Assembly (NCBI GenBank): GCA_001687465.1
Contig: LVLI01000197.1
Location: forward strand, 1-57,129
Origin: Halocafeteria seosinensis
Taxonomy: Eukaryota; Sar; Bigyra; Bicosoecida
Length of the DNA stretch: 57,129 nucleotides
Direction: 5' to 3'
A program made the translations under genes and the position numbers. Positions 32,901 through 43,572 of the stretch are shown here, piece after piece (the first letter of the stretch is position 1; each line of letters starts with the position of its first letter). The notes beneath the pieces were generated by a model. It worked only from the letters and a program-made list of their open reading frames with translations, had not been told where the DNA came from and made no database searches.

Positions 32901-35900
32901 CACTTTTCAGGGTCAACTCATAGTGGTACTTCCAGGGAACAGCCGAGTGCTGGTCACGAAGCGGATTTTTCGCGCTCTCAGACGGAAGCTCTTGGCAGTA
33001 CTGGAGAGTCTTTTCCTTCTCATAGTGCTGCGTCCAATGAAGTGGTAAATACTGTGGGCCAACGGAATTCTCCGGTCTCTCAAGGGGAAACTGTGGGCGG
33101 TACTGGAGAGTCTGGCACTGTCCATACACGCTCTTCGGGATTGACTAACAGTGTAGCTTTCAGTGAACAACCAAGTTCCGTCCATGAATCGCAGTTTTTG
33201 GGCTCTCAAGAGGGAATCGTTGGCAGTACTGGAGGATCGGATCTTGACCACGCACACTCATCCCATGAACATGCGAGTGCTGCACATAAAACAGATCCTA
33301 GTGCACGTCGAACTTTCTCTCGGACGAATATGAAAGGAATGATAAAACGTCTAAGTACGCACGTGAGAGAAGCATCATCTGAGTTGGATTCGGGTGGTAA
33401 TTTAATCCTCGAAACCACCAGGTGCATTGCTCCTACACTGAGCACCCTTACTCCCAGAGGTGCCGTTGAAAGTAACCACTCTGAGAACAGATCTGCTGAT
33501 AGGCTTTCTGTAGCTTCAAAGGATAAACACTTGCATCCCCACCCTGATGCCCTTGCGCGCTCAACAACGATAGCCACGCAAGACTCCGAGAGAATTGATA
33601 GTCCAGAAGAAACTTTATTTGCCGAAGGTGTGAACAGTCCTACTGGGAAAGGCGAGTTGCGTTCCAATAGTAGACGCAATCTTAACACGGATGGAAGAGG
33701 TTCAATGCCTGAGTTCAGGGCCAGCAACACCGTATCTGGTGCGTTGGAAAGGCAAAGCATTCACGGAACGCGTCCCTTCGACGGTCAGTTGATGCACTCA
33801 AATGTTGAAGGATCACGAATTTCTGGGAAACAGGAGCCAGAGGACAAAAGGCCATTGACTTCGCCTGCTAGGGGAGGCTTACAAACAGGAGGAAGTATCT
33901 ACCAGTCTGCCCGGTATCTTCCCGGCACTGGAGTAAGTTTTAGTGAAACTGTGACGGACTTATATTCGGGGAGGGGTGACGCTAGCACTCAAGGATCATC
34001 TCGCCCATCAAGGGGTAAAATTCCCTCGGTTTCGTTTGGTCAGGATACCAGTTCGATAAGTGACACAATGGCGGGGGACAGTACAAGCCATTCACTTACC
34101 TTGGAAGGTAAGAGTTCGGCACTTCAATTTGCTTCTTTTTCTTATGAAATGGATCTACCGGGTGTTCTATGTGTGATTGTTCTTGACAGATTCTGATTCT
34201 GATGATGATGTTGTTGATGATGATAACCCTTTCGGCCTCTCTATGTTTTCTAGGGACCACAAGGAAGATTTCAGCACGATGGTTGCTTCCGTTGAAGAAT
34301 TTAGAGAACAACAGAAAAGGCGACCAAGCTTTCTGCCTGAAGTGGTTCCTGAAGAGAACGATGAAGATGAGATCACAGAAGAACATCATATAGCGGATCA
34401 GTCACAGGAACATGAGCATAATACGTCCCTGGACGATTTGCACTTCGAGAGTGCTCACAATAGCCCTGGCGGCATTCCATTAGTACAGAAGGACGCGGAA
34501 CTAGACTACGCGATTTGGAATGCCAGTGAAGAAGTCCAGTCATTGTTCAACCGCTTAGCACACCGGGAGTCGGTGTTTTCAAAATTCGAAAGTATCACTA
34601 AGTCTATATCCGATAAGGAGGCACGAATTGCTCAACAACAAGATCGGATTCGGTTACTACAGGCTGTCCTCAACGGGGACACAGTCACACTTTCTAACAG
34701 ACTGCAAGAAAAACTTTTGCTGCTTAGAGTGAGGAGAATTGACGCTGACGCCATAGCAGCAGCGAATCAGTTGGCCCAGGTTGAGCATGCATACTACAAT
34801 GGGCACCCTAAATACAACCGTGAAGCGTTGTTGAATGCATTGTGGGAAGCTAAAGACGAATTTCTTAGCTATTGCCGTAAAGCATTTTTTGAGGAAAAAA
34901 AGCTTTTGCGAAAGCAGCAAATGGAACACGAGCAAAAGTTCCAAAAGCTCGTTCAAGATTGCGAAAAGCAAGTACAGCAACATATCGAGGAAAGGGACAT
35001 TGTAAATCGGCGTTTGGTTGACCTTAAGCAGCAAGTTCAGACGAAGCGAGAGCACCTGGATAAAGCCACGAACTTGCGGAACCGCATTCGAAATCAGCTT
35101 AATTCGTTTCGCGACATGTTACGACAAACGGTGCAGGAAGACGATCAAAGACTTGAACAATTGTCTCAGCAACTGACTGGCGCCAGTGCGGGATCGAGTG
35201 ACAACCAGTCGCTATCCACGATGCCCTCGGCTCTTAGAGAAGTTGAAGAGCGAGCCCGTAAACAAGCCAAGCAGCAATACATAAGGGAACTGAATGCAGT
35301 CCGGAAACAAAATGAGGATGCTTTGGAGCGTCGTCAGGCCTTTATCGGACAATTTCAGAAAAATCTGCAAGAACAGTACTCATTGAGGACACAACGGGCC
35401 TTGAAGGAACTACGCCAGGAGCGGAAAGAAGAAGAGGCCACGGTGGCAGCTCTTGAGAGGAGATTGGATGAAGTCCGGATGCTCAATCATCATGCCCAGC
35501 GGAGATTGAAGAGCCTGCAAGTACACCGAGATGTGGGACGGCTGTCTGATGAGGACAAGAAAAAAGCGCTGATGCGTGAAACGGAAGACTTACGAAATGC
35601 CCTACGCTACGCATGGCAGACTCACAACATGTCCTCAACTAAAGTTCGGGAGTTTTTCAAGACGCTAATTTCTAGACTGCCTTACAGCGGTGACGCCGAT
35701 GAAGCTATGCGGCAGCTCTCGTTTCGGTTGCATTCGCGGATACCACTCATCTCTTTGACTTCGCAATTGGATAGTGTAGGAAGGGAACTTGACATAGGTG
35801 GGAGTAGGTATTCAGACAGAAGTCCGTTATATCAGAGTCTTCGACAACGGTATAATAGTATAAGAGAGAAGTTGAAGAAGGGATATGAATCGTTCAAGGA

Positions 35901-35982
35901 AACCTATGGCACTGATATTATTGTGAATGGTGAACCATTGCAAGACTACCTATGGCGGCGACATCGGATTGACCTGCCTTAA
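29946..35982 (+). CDS. Giant proline-rich, Ser/Thr-repeat, coiled-coil protein (unrecognised family)
   Basis: Exons 29946-34107 and 34190-35982 (intron of 82 nt, phase 1) give about 1,984 residues. Four regions are visible. First, a basic Gly/Ser-rich head. Second, at about residues 95-270, six modules that each begin with a run of prolines and continue into Lys/Gln/Glu-rich sequence (RKS...TTKQE type); further PPPPPP runs occur at about 370 and 460. Third, a very long Ser/Thr/Glu-rich, disordered-looking stretch with degenerate 42/34-residue repeats (about 718-1120). Fourth, an acidic DSDSDDD...DDDNPFGL segment carrying an NPF motif, then a heptad coiled coil (about 1500-1850) and a compact C-terminal region ending LWRRHRIDLP. 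The polyprolines suggest profilin, SH3 or EVH1 partners and a scaffold role, with ARPC1 as circumstantial context. Family unknown. Confidence 0.8.
30229..30745 (+). repeat. Six coding polyproline/basic modules of about 20-34 residues
   Basis: Each unit begins with three to six prolines and continues with RKS, TTKQE, DEAKTSP or similar sequence. Examples are PPPPPTPSSATRKSAARTT and PPPPPPRSSRKSAEAMQ. The spacing is irregular, so they are old and diverged. They form the N-terminal part of the giant protein. Confidence 0.7.
32097..33300 (+). repeat. Degenerate coding repeat, 42-residue units alternating with 32/34-residue units
   Basis: About eleven units follow a consensus like STGESGPGHTRSSGSTHSAA followed by SREQPSAVHEAEFSGSQGE. 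Counting residues gives 42, 42, 24, 42, 32, 42, 34, 42, 34, 42 and a final partial unit. The short units lack the eight-residue HGRTRSSG-type segment. The last copies therefore look like a dimer of about 76 residues that was duplicated. Confidence 0.75.
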
Positions 35983-36129
35983 TGGTGTAGCAATTCGGGA
36001 GTTTCCTCAAGTTTGAAAATATACAAGTGTACTCCAACATCTGGAACTAGTTAACTCAGCACTGCCGTTGTCTTGAAGTCACGTGACGATGTATCCCAGG
36101 TATACTAAAATCTCTGTAATAGAAGCCTA

Positions 36130-37675
36130 TCAATACCCTGGACTTCTTCCAGAAATCTCCCATACATCTAATATCTCGCCGTTGCGATGGACTGCAAAAA
36201 AATCATGATGATTGCAGCAGGGGTCACAATGTCCCGGCACAAGCTGCACCTTTTCACCGAGTGCTGGAAGGTTATTCTCCGAAAACCACGAAAGGTCTTC
36301 AAGCAATTCTGTATCGGTTTGCCCTCGAGAATTCTTGATTTGCTCTTTAGCGCTGTGGAATCTCGCCGAGCCGGTATTGACTAAAACAGTAGCATGCTCG
36401 TCGGTCAACTGACCAAACCGCAATACACCCAGCGCGCCATCGGCATCTGCTGCAGCTGGATCCTGCGTAAGCGCTTCAGCTTCATCTTTCAAAACGGGTG
36501 GCCCACTGTCAATGCTAGTAGCTTTTAGGCCAAGGTCTAGCACCACATACCCACCTTGAACATTGCGGCTCATAACTGTGGCGTACAGCAATAGTGAGTA
36601 CTTCCAGCCACCTTGCTCGACTCTCCCCCAAAGTTGCTTCCCATCTGTTCCCAGGTTTCGAGAGTAGTCGGCATCATTCACAACGTAGGAACCAGGTTGG
36701 ACTTCTGTGAAAATACCGGAAGATGCCTCTAAAGGATAAGTTCCCGTTCCTCCTCCAGTTACAACGTCGCATGGTAGTCCAGCTTCCTTGAACAAACGTA
36801 TCGCTTCTTTTGTTTTTCGTACCACTTGGTCGATCGTTTTGACTCTATCTTCATAAGCACGAATATGCTGCGCTGCCCCATGGTACGCTTGAATACCTTT
36901 CAGATTAAGACCAGAAGCGCTGTGGATTGTCTTGGCCAATTCCACGGCATCCTTGGGTGTCGCCACTCCACATCGTTTCTGTCCCACATCCATTTCCACG
37001 ACGGCGTCAATGCTTCTTCCGGAGGCCATCTCCTGAATTACCTTCGACAATTCAGCAACGTTTTCGCTATTATCGACAACGACTCGAACGTGAGCGTCGT
37101 GGTCTGTGGCTAGTCGAACGATGCGTTCCAGTTTGGATCGTCCAACCACTTCATTGGAGATGAACACATCTTTCACTCCACCCCATACCATCGCTTCAGC
37201 TTCTATGACCTGCAGTACGGAAGTTAGGAGGAGTCTAAACTTACGACAAAGACTTCCTCAACTCACTCACTTTCTGACAGCAAACTCCCGTCGTTCGTCC
37301 CCGGGATAATTGGATCTGTCGCTTAGCTAATTCAGGGCATTTATGTGTCTTTACATGGGGACGAATCTGCACGTCCGGATAGTCTTGAATTCGGCGAATA
37401 CACTCGTGGATGTTGTAGTCGACATCATCCAGATCCAGCAGAAGTGTGGGGGTGTCCACGTCTTGAATGGACTGACCAATGCGAGCTGGAAAACGGCGAT
37501 ACACAGGTTTGACCATGCCATCCTTCTGGGACACTACCGTATCCATGAGCGAATGCCCAGTCGAGTAACTCGTCATCGTGCGGTGAGGACGAATCCTGGA
37601 TTGGAGACTTGTGGGAATCGCAACCAACGAACGGTACTTGAACAGATGCGGTCGGATCTTCTGTAGTCGTCGCAT
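36130..37675 (-). CDS. D-threonine aldolase / D-serine dehydratase family PLP enzyme
   Basis: Fold-type III alanine-racemase-like enzyme acting on D-beta-hydroxy amino acids. Exons on minus are 37675-37271 and 37209-36130 (intron of 61 nt, donor GTGAGT, phase 0), giving 494 residues. The PLP lysine lies in QIRPHVKTHKCPELAKRQI. Then follow GVCCQKVIEAEAMVWGGVKD across the junction, AVVEMDVGQKRCG, VVTGGGTGTYPLEASSGIFT, EVQPGSYVVNDADYSRN, and a C-terminal metal site PGHCDPCCNHHD. The His-x-Asp spacing (HCD) resembles D-threonine aldolases more than the His-x-Cys of vertebrate D-serine dehydratases; the assignment between the two is tentative. The first about 45 residues are basic and may be a mitochondrial presequence. 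The first coding bases and the upstream region (37599 onward) are duplicated near 43.85 kb. Confidence 0.9.
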
Positions 37676-38586
37676 ACACAATGATAGTAGTAGTCAAAAG
37701 AGTTTTCAGAATTTTGAGTTAGACGTAGTGTAGTACTTGTACAACAATCTCTAACTGTGGATCACTAGTAACGAGGTGGGTATTGACTTGATGGTGGGTG
37801 CTGCTAATGTTCAATCTTCAACTGAGCTAGGATGCACACGCAATTGTCGGTCGAACTCAAAACTTCGCCATTATCACCCGCAGTGCTGCTAGCTCAGTTA
37901 ACGGATGCATTTGTGGTGCTACTTTGGTCTTGTTCCTGTGGGCCTCGAGCGATCATCAGCTGAGCCACAGAACAGAATCCGTACCATTGGGGGACTCGCG
38001 TTCTATAAGCTTGCATTGATCCTTCAGAACGTAAAATTTTGACTTCAATGTACATGAGGGAATGTTCCAAACTTCTAATGTCATCCTTCGGAAGGAAAGA
38101 AATACTACCGATCGTTGCTTCTTCTCCAAGCACGTACAGTATGCCAAGCCACAGATGCATGGCGATATCCCTTCCATATCCATAGTATCTGAACGAAACC
38201 ACCCAAGAATAGAAAAGCATCACGAGGGGGATAGAGCAAACAGTTAGCTAGAATTTTTGTCAGCGTCCGCAGACTTACCTGAAGATTGTACAAGGATACG
38301 AGAATCTGTCTGCCCAGACCATCGTTTGCAATTGCAAAACGGCAACTTGGATCTACACTCAATGATAGCATCTTTCTCTTCTGGTCATAAAACCTAAACA
38401 TTTTTTCTAAGCGGAAGCACGGCTCTCGAGGCTGGTCTGTGGTTGAGCGATCTGCAGTAGATTCGTGAGTTTGTACCTATTTCACTCAGGACTTCGTATT
38501 CCAAAGCACTGCTAACACATAGTGTGTCATCTTCTGCTGAACATGCTCCGTCAGTGGCATAGCCATTTTGTTTTCTGCAATCGCTT
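37599..38586. repeat. Left copy of segmental duplication (aldolase 5' end plus RAB3GAP2 fragment)
   Basis: 37599-38520 matches 43848-44732 in the same orientation with scattered substitutions and small indels, including 23 extra bases near 37741-37766. 38521-38586 then matches 45088-45153, so about 355 bp present in the right copy is missing here. Introns are retained, so the copying was at DNA level. The left edge falls inside the first coding exon of the aldolase gene. Confidence 0.9.
37804..38586 (-). pseudogene. Broken RAB3GAP2-like copy
   Basis: Minus-strand remnant of the gene at 44030-45847. The region coding FRFYDQKRKMLSLSVDPSCR through WIWKGYRHASVAW and EVWNIPSCTLKSKFYVLK is preserved. 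However, it carries a 4-base insertion near 38130, a 5-base insertion near 37970, and a premature stop (frame ending TTNASVN) where the intact copy reads on. Most of exon 2 is deleted at the 38520/38521 junction. The splice donor and acceptor of the 90-nt intron are still present, so decay looks recent. Confidence 0.85.
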
Positions 38587-38606
38587 CAATGAACAGCTAT
38601 CATACC

Positions 38607-38708
38607 CAGCACACCATGATGATGCTACACAGACCACGTACTGGTCACTACGCAGTTCCCCTCGTCGGCATTACACCGGTGTCTGGGCGTCTGAGCTCCC
38701 GAAATCGG
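38607..38708 (+). repeat. Inverted fragment of RAB3GAP2 exon 1 within the left copy
   Basis: About 100 bases here read as the reverse complement of about 45574-45680 (exon 1 of the intact gene). They include ACACCATGATGATGCTACAC and CGTCTGAGCTCCCGAAATCGG-type matches, with a short internal deletion near CTGGTC. It lies next to the direct-orientation block ending at 38586, so the copy was rearranged as well as truncated. Confidence 0.8.
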
Positions 38709-39135
38709 GCAACACAAGTTTTTGTAATATTTTTTTGGCGTACGATTCCGGCCAAACTGTCAGTCACGTTGATGCGCCACAACGTGAAGATGTTGGAGTG
38801 GTTCTGGGTAGGGCTTATCCCTTACACAGCGTGGCCTGTAGCATACCCGTCTTCTGGTGGGAGCAATACTAATGTAGACACACTCAGCAAATTGATATAC
38901 CGCTGTGCAGCGACGATTGCGTCCGAGTCTAGAAAGGTTGTAACAGTTTAATATGGGAAATGGTGAGCATTACTGTACAGTGGGATATACAAATTTTGTA
39001 TTCATTTCGTTAATACTAAGTGCCAACAATCTGTTGGAAGCTTGAATCCTGTTGGTTGAGCTAGTCCAACCTCAAAACCTCCGCTTTTTCTCCCGAGCCG
39101 AGCTGGCGACACCTTCGCAACTAGCCTCAGGTAAC
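38709..39135. other. Interval right of the broken copy
   Basis: The plus-strand frame 38568-38951 is a chimera running from the inverted fragment into unrelated sequence. It has no recognisable domain and I do not call it a gene. Nothing else is seen. Confidence 0.4.
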
Positions 39136-40923
39136 TCATGTTGCGATTGCCGCACTTTTGTTTGTTTTCATGAGGGAGGACAGTTCGTGAACCAATGCGA
39201 GCGCTGCAATATCCCACCGATCGCCAAGCGTCCCAGCCGCCGCGGTCGTTGTGACTGCTGCTTCCGCCTGACACAATGTTGAAACGACATTCTCTACAGG
39301 ATATGCGTCTACAAGAACAGGAAATGGTGTGTGCAATGTCTGCACAACATCTGACATCCGTCGACTAGGTTTATCCACGGTCAACTGCTCTACTTCTTGA
39401 AGAATTCTTGCTATTTCAGCAACCGTTGAAGTGGACTCATACCATCCTCGCAATTCCCATTTGTCCCATGATACTTCAGTAACATCGGGAACATCGCTCA
39501 ACGTTGTTGCAAGCTCCAAAGCTGTCATACATAGTTCCATCACTGTCCGCGCTGCAAACTCTACGCCACGCTGGATCTGTCCTTCAGTCGGACAATCTGG
39601 TGTATTGGTTGGCGTAAGTTCGATAAGAATTGAGCTGTCTTTCGCCACATGCCCACCTCCCTTGCCACCTACTTGTAGCAATAATGTTTCCATTTGTCTA
39701 CGAAGGTTCTGAACTTTTCTCAAAAACGTACCGAGCTTGTCTTTGCCACAGCTTCCACGCACCTTCGCAGTAAACATATCGCACAGGGTATGTAGTCCTG
39801 CAGTCTGAGGCCGACTCAAACTACTTGCTATGTTCGCCACGCTCTTGTATGTCCGCCTTAAGTGTTCAGCGGGGTTTGTAGGAATGCTCATTTCTGCATA
39901 CATACAAAGTGTTCGTTTAGCACTGGTAGGTATTCCGTTGAGCAGCTGTTCACCCGAACATGTACGCGACGTTTCCGTAGGATCGGTAACACAGCGGTGA
40001 ACCGCATACGCCATCTGATACTGGAGTTCCATGAGTTCGGTCTGTGCTTGTTGCAAACATGCAAGTTTGACCACTGACCTATACTCTTCCAAATTGGACC
40101 CTAACATATCGTCGATCAAATCCAATAATTCGCCTGAGGCGGCACTAACAATGCTAAACATGCTGTTTGATTCCCCTCTTACAAAAGCGTAGCAGCTTTC
40201 GAAGAGTCGGAAAAGGCCGTACTCATCCAGCTCACTACGTTCGGGAAACCGTTTACCTTCCAAGCTATACTTCCATTCGCCATCATCATCACCAGATGAT
40301 TTTGGCCGACGGGGAACAGCTGCCGTTTGTCCCAAAGGCAGCAACGATCCTCGGAGGCGCTTGTCAATTGCTTCACAGTCGTGCAGGAATTGGTCTGCTG
40401 ATCTCTCCCGGCCCGGGCTCAGTACAAAGCGACCCTCGGTGTTGCCATAAGACCTCAGCGGTTCAGCGACCACTTGTCTCTCTACCTTGCCATAAACAGT
40501 TCCATCATCAGTAAAGTACGACGGGTCGTCAAAGAAGGATATACCCCGTTGATCCTCGTCAGGAATTGAGCTATCGTAGTTGAGAATTAGCGACGAAACG
40601 TTCCGTGCCTGAAAGATGTCGGAAAGAGTTGTACCCGAGGGTACACAAGCGTCGATGTCTGGCTGATTCGGCGCTCTAATTTCATATCTTCCAAAAACAA
40701 AGGTGGACACGACATACTCTTGGTTGCCATGGGGAAGCAAACAGATCACAGCACAACTGTCCTTTGGCCTCTGACCATAGCGGACGTATGGAAACCGTAA
40801 GTAAATCAGCGGCGGACTCTTCAATTCAGATTTCGATTGTTGTCCAACAGAAGATGTGACGTCGCTGATGTCTAGAGATTTCCTGTAGAATACGGTGGAT
40901 GGTTTTTCTGATTCTGAACCCAT
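39136..40923 (-). CDS. Unrecognised 595-residue protein
   Basis: Single long ATG-started frame of 595 residues with no intron. I recognise no family. The N-terminal third includes a compact hydrophobic stretch (PPLIYLRFPYVRYGQRP, CAVICLLPHGNQEYVVSTFV), followed by an acidic Asp-rich segment. The C-terminal two thirds look mostly alpha-helical (KLACLQQAQTELMELQYQMA, FLRKVQNLRRQMETLLLQ, EIARILQEVEQLTV). There is no signal peptide or transmembrane helix. Length and balanced composition argue for a real gene. It lies between the two copies of the segmental duplication. Confidence 0.65.
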   Translation of the reverse strand: MGSESEKPSTVFYRKSLDISDVTSSVGQQSKSELKSPPLIYLRFPYVRYGQRPKDSCAVICLLPHGNQEYVVSTFVFGRYEIRAPNQPDIDACVPSGTTLSDIFQARNVSSLILNYDSSIPDEDQRGISFFDDPSYFTDDGTVYGKVERQVVAEPLRSYGNTEGRFVLSPGRERSADQFLHDCEAIDKRLRGSLLPLGQTAAVPRRPKSSGDDDGEWKYSLEGKRFPERSELDEYGLFRLFESCYAFVRGESNSMFSIVSAASGELLDLIDDMLGSNLEEYRSVVKLACLQQAQTELMELQYQMAYAVHRCVTDPTETSRTCSGEQLLNGIPTSAKRTLCMYAEMSIPTNPAEHLRRTYKSVANIASSLSRPQTAGLHTLCDMFTAKVRGSCGKDKLGTFLRKVQNLRRQMETLLLQVGGKGGGHVAKDSSILIELTPTNTPDCPTEGQIQRGVEFAARTVMELCMTALELATTLSDVPDVTEVSWDKWELRGWYESTSTVAEIARILQEVEQLTVDKPSRRMSDVVQTLHTPFPVLVDAYPVENVVSTLCQAEAAVTTTAAAGTLGDRWDIAALALVHELSSLMKTNKSAAIAT

Positions 40924-41615
40924 TATCGGTAACTTCTCAACTGAATCCTTGGGAAGTTTGTTGCCGGCAGCCTGCTGCTATGCAGTTGTGAACACACACA
41001 CACACACACACACACTGTGAAGTATGCCCAATACAGGCTGTTATACAGCGTATGGGAATCGACTAAAGCCTAACGGCCCGTGGGTTTGGATTCCAAAGGA
41101 ATCCTTCGGAAACCTTGGCTTGTTAAAAACCACTTCAACCGTCGGACTTTTACGCTGACAACTACTACTGTACACAAAAATCCGGTCGAGTTCACATTGA
41201 AGTTCCCAACTCTGGAAGTTCAATCAACTTCAATCAAGTGCTTGCGCAAGGACACTTCAATATTCAGCCACTTTACAATTCCATCATAAACCATCCAATT
41301 ACGCCTTACAAAGCATTCATAAGCCTCCGGGTAGCCCACGGCCCGCACACAACGATTCGGCCATCTTGAAAGGCAAATCTAGAGTGTTTTACGACCAAAA
41401 AGTCAAATATGAAGTTTCACAGGGAGGGCCAAATATACAGGTATACAAGAATAGAGTTTATAGCTGACAAACTTTTCGTTATATCGTCATCATCAAACAA
41501 ACAAAAGTACCACTACCGCTAAATTCCAAATCTAGATGCAGTACAGCTCGGTACAAGAGCTAGCTTCGGTGCAGCTCCCCTCAGCGATTCCACTGCACTT
41601 CAGAACGAGAGTTCC
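40924..41615. other. Divergent intergenic region with AC microsatellite
   Basis: Upstream of the minus-strand 595-residue gene. It contains the AC run listed separately and no recognisable gene. Confidence 0.4.
40992..41015. repeat. (AC)12 microsatellite
   Basis: Uninterrupted AC dinucleotide run just upstream of the 595-residue gene. Confidence 0.95.
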
Positions 41616-42193
41616 ATGTTTACTAAGCCACCGATACCTACTCCGATTGGAGGTCAGAACAGGAAGAGTACCACCGTGTCTGGTCGGAGCATATCGAATC
41701 CTTCGTTGGCTCAGAGGAAGTCTGCCACGAAGACAACAACCAGTGAGCGTTGCACCAAGCTTTCAAAATCCCGAGAGACAGAGAGAGCAAGAAGGAAAAC
41801 TCCTGCGATGCCTCCGGGGAGCCGTGCAATGGCAACACAAGTACGAATACAAAGAGTATACCTACTACTGTCGTGGACAACATTATCGACTCTCCGTCCT
41901 GTGGTCCAGGCAAGCGCTCGCACACCCTTTCGGACTGCACCAGTTGTGGTGGCAATACCGATGACGAGTCGCTTCACTCCCACTCCCAGTGGCCATCCCA
42001 CGGGCTTAGCACCCGGATCTCCGGGCTTGGAGCCCGGTCAACAAACAGCCGCCTAGACGCTGACGCAGCCGACAATATTTCTCTCTATCATCCGATCTTC
42101 GTTATAGCTTTAAGACGGTCCTGTCAGAAATACACTGGGCACTGTCCCACCTCCCACTCCCATCCGGGCGCAAAGATCTCCGGAGTCCCCTAG
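41616..42193 (+). CDS. Possible small Ser/Thr-rich gene, structure uncertain
   Basis: Two plausible coding frames overlap. From ATG 41616 one reads MFTKPPIPTPIGGQNRKSTT and onward, basic and Ser/Thr-rich. The second, ending at 42193, reads DNIIDSPSCGPGKRSHTLSD and then a Ser/His/Asp-rich tail. A GTGAGC donor at 41743 and a CCAG acceptor at about 41909 would join them in phase (intron about 167 nt). A frameshift is an equally good explanation. No domain is recognised. The two frames may also be 5' exons of the gene at 42401-42941. Confidence 0.3.
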
Positions 42194-42400
42194 AGACTTT
42201 GGTTTTGATTCAATGACGTGTTGTCTCTGATGCTGACAAAGTGATTTGCTTTATTTGATTGATTTCGAATTTATCCCTTTATCCAGAAAAGGAAAGGGAA
42301 CAATTGTGTTGGAATCATTTCGCTCAGACAGCGAACACGCGTTCGTACACGCCGAGTTTTCACCTGAAGATTATTGCACATTGCATTGAGCTCTCAGATA

Positions 42401-42941
42401 ATGTGTGCCTATGTACAAACCAAAGCGCCGGCTCGTCCAAGGCGTCAATTGGTGGGACGGCTCCAGATCGGAGATGAACCGCTGCGGAGGATGGTTGAAG
42501 CAGTCAAGGCTACAGTAAAATGGGCGCGACAGAACAACTTTAAGGTCATCAGAAATCCTTGCAGAGACAGTTCTGTTGACTTTGTACTGGAGAAAGCATG
42601 GAGGAATGCGGAGAGAAAGTGTGTGTTGTGTGTTGGTTCGTATGGGATCCCAAGCACAGATGACTGCATCACGGCTCTGCACACAAACAAGTTTTGAAGA
42701 GCAGTACACCGACGTTCTGCGAGAAGAGAAGGAGCATATTATCCGCAGCTACTGGATTCCCTCGCAGAGTGGTTGTACTACGATCTTTGTGTATGCTGAT
42801 ACACTACACAAGGCAGCGACTGATGCTAGAACGTTGATTGATTTGCTCAAGGATCAAGAGGAATCGCCATCAGCCAGCACAGTCTCAGAAAAAGAGGAAC
42901 ACCCCGACACAAGAGTTCACCCTCTATGCATGCAAGTGTAA
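42401..42941 (+). CDS. Hypothetical small two-exon protein
   Basis: Exons 42401-42618 and 42692-42941, joined across a 73-nt intron (donor GTGTGT, acceptor ACAAG, phase 2), read through as about 155 residues: RRMVEAVKATVKWARQNNFK, then NAERNFEEQYTDVLREEKEH, then WIPSQSGCTTIFVYADTLHK. The continuity of charged helical sequence over the junction supports the splice, although the acceptor is not the usual CAG. The start is uncertain. An acceptor at 42397 (CTCTCAG) would also fit an upstream coding exon. Family unknown. Confidence 0.4.
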
Positions 42942-43572
42942 TCCACAAGGCTCTCTGAGTGATGCATCTGAGTGACGTTTTTTCGATTAACTCTACCCTA
43001 GCATAATGCAAGCAAGACTAGCGACGACGAAGATGTGACTGATGGCCCACCGGCAGCTCCAGAAAGGTGGGATGAGCTATATATTATTACTTGTATCAAG
43101 ATGGTGAATTTTTGCTTCCCCTTAGCTCGCTTCGCTCGCTCGGGAAATCAAAACCGCTGACGCTATTCACCATATTCTCGCTTCCTGTAAGGATTCAATT
43201 AGACACAGTATAATATCAGAGAGACACGCGACACGTCCCTGTTTAGAACCCTACCAAAAAGAAACAAAAAACAAAATATTTAAATAGAAAGGCTGTTTGC
43301 AAGGTGTTTACATGTATCCTTCATTCTCTACAAATTTAGGAATATACAACATTGTAGCAAGTTGAATGCTCTGCAAGACAATATTTAAAAGACCCTGTAT
43401 GCACCTATGGAGTGTTGAGATACAGCGCCCAAACCAAACGGTAGCAGCCTCTGTTTGTCCAGACACCGCGGACGGAAGTAGACTGAGTTAAGAAAACATT
43501 ATGGATTGACTCTTACCCCATACTCTCGGAGCAGACGTACTTTATGCAGGTACCACTTCATTTTTGTAGAAT
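42942..43572. other. Interval left of the 140-bp tandem repeat
   Basis: No gene recognised. A CTCGCTTCGCTCGCTCGG sequence near 43127-43144 is locally repetitive and partly self-complementary. Confidence 0.4.
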
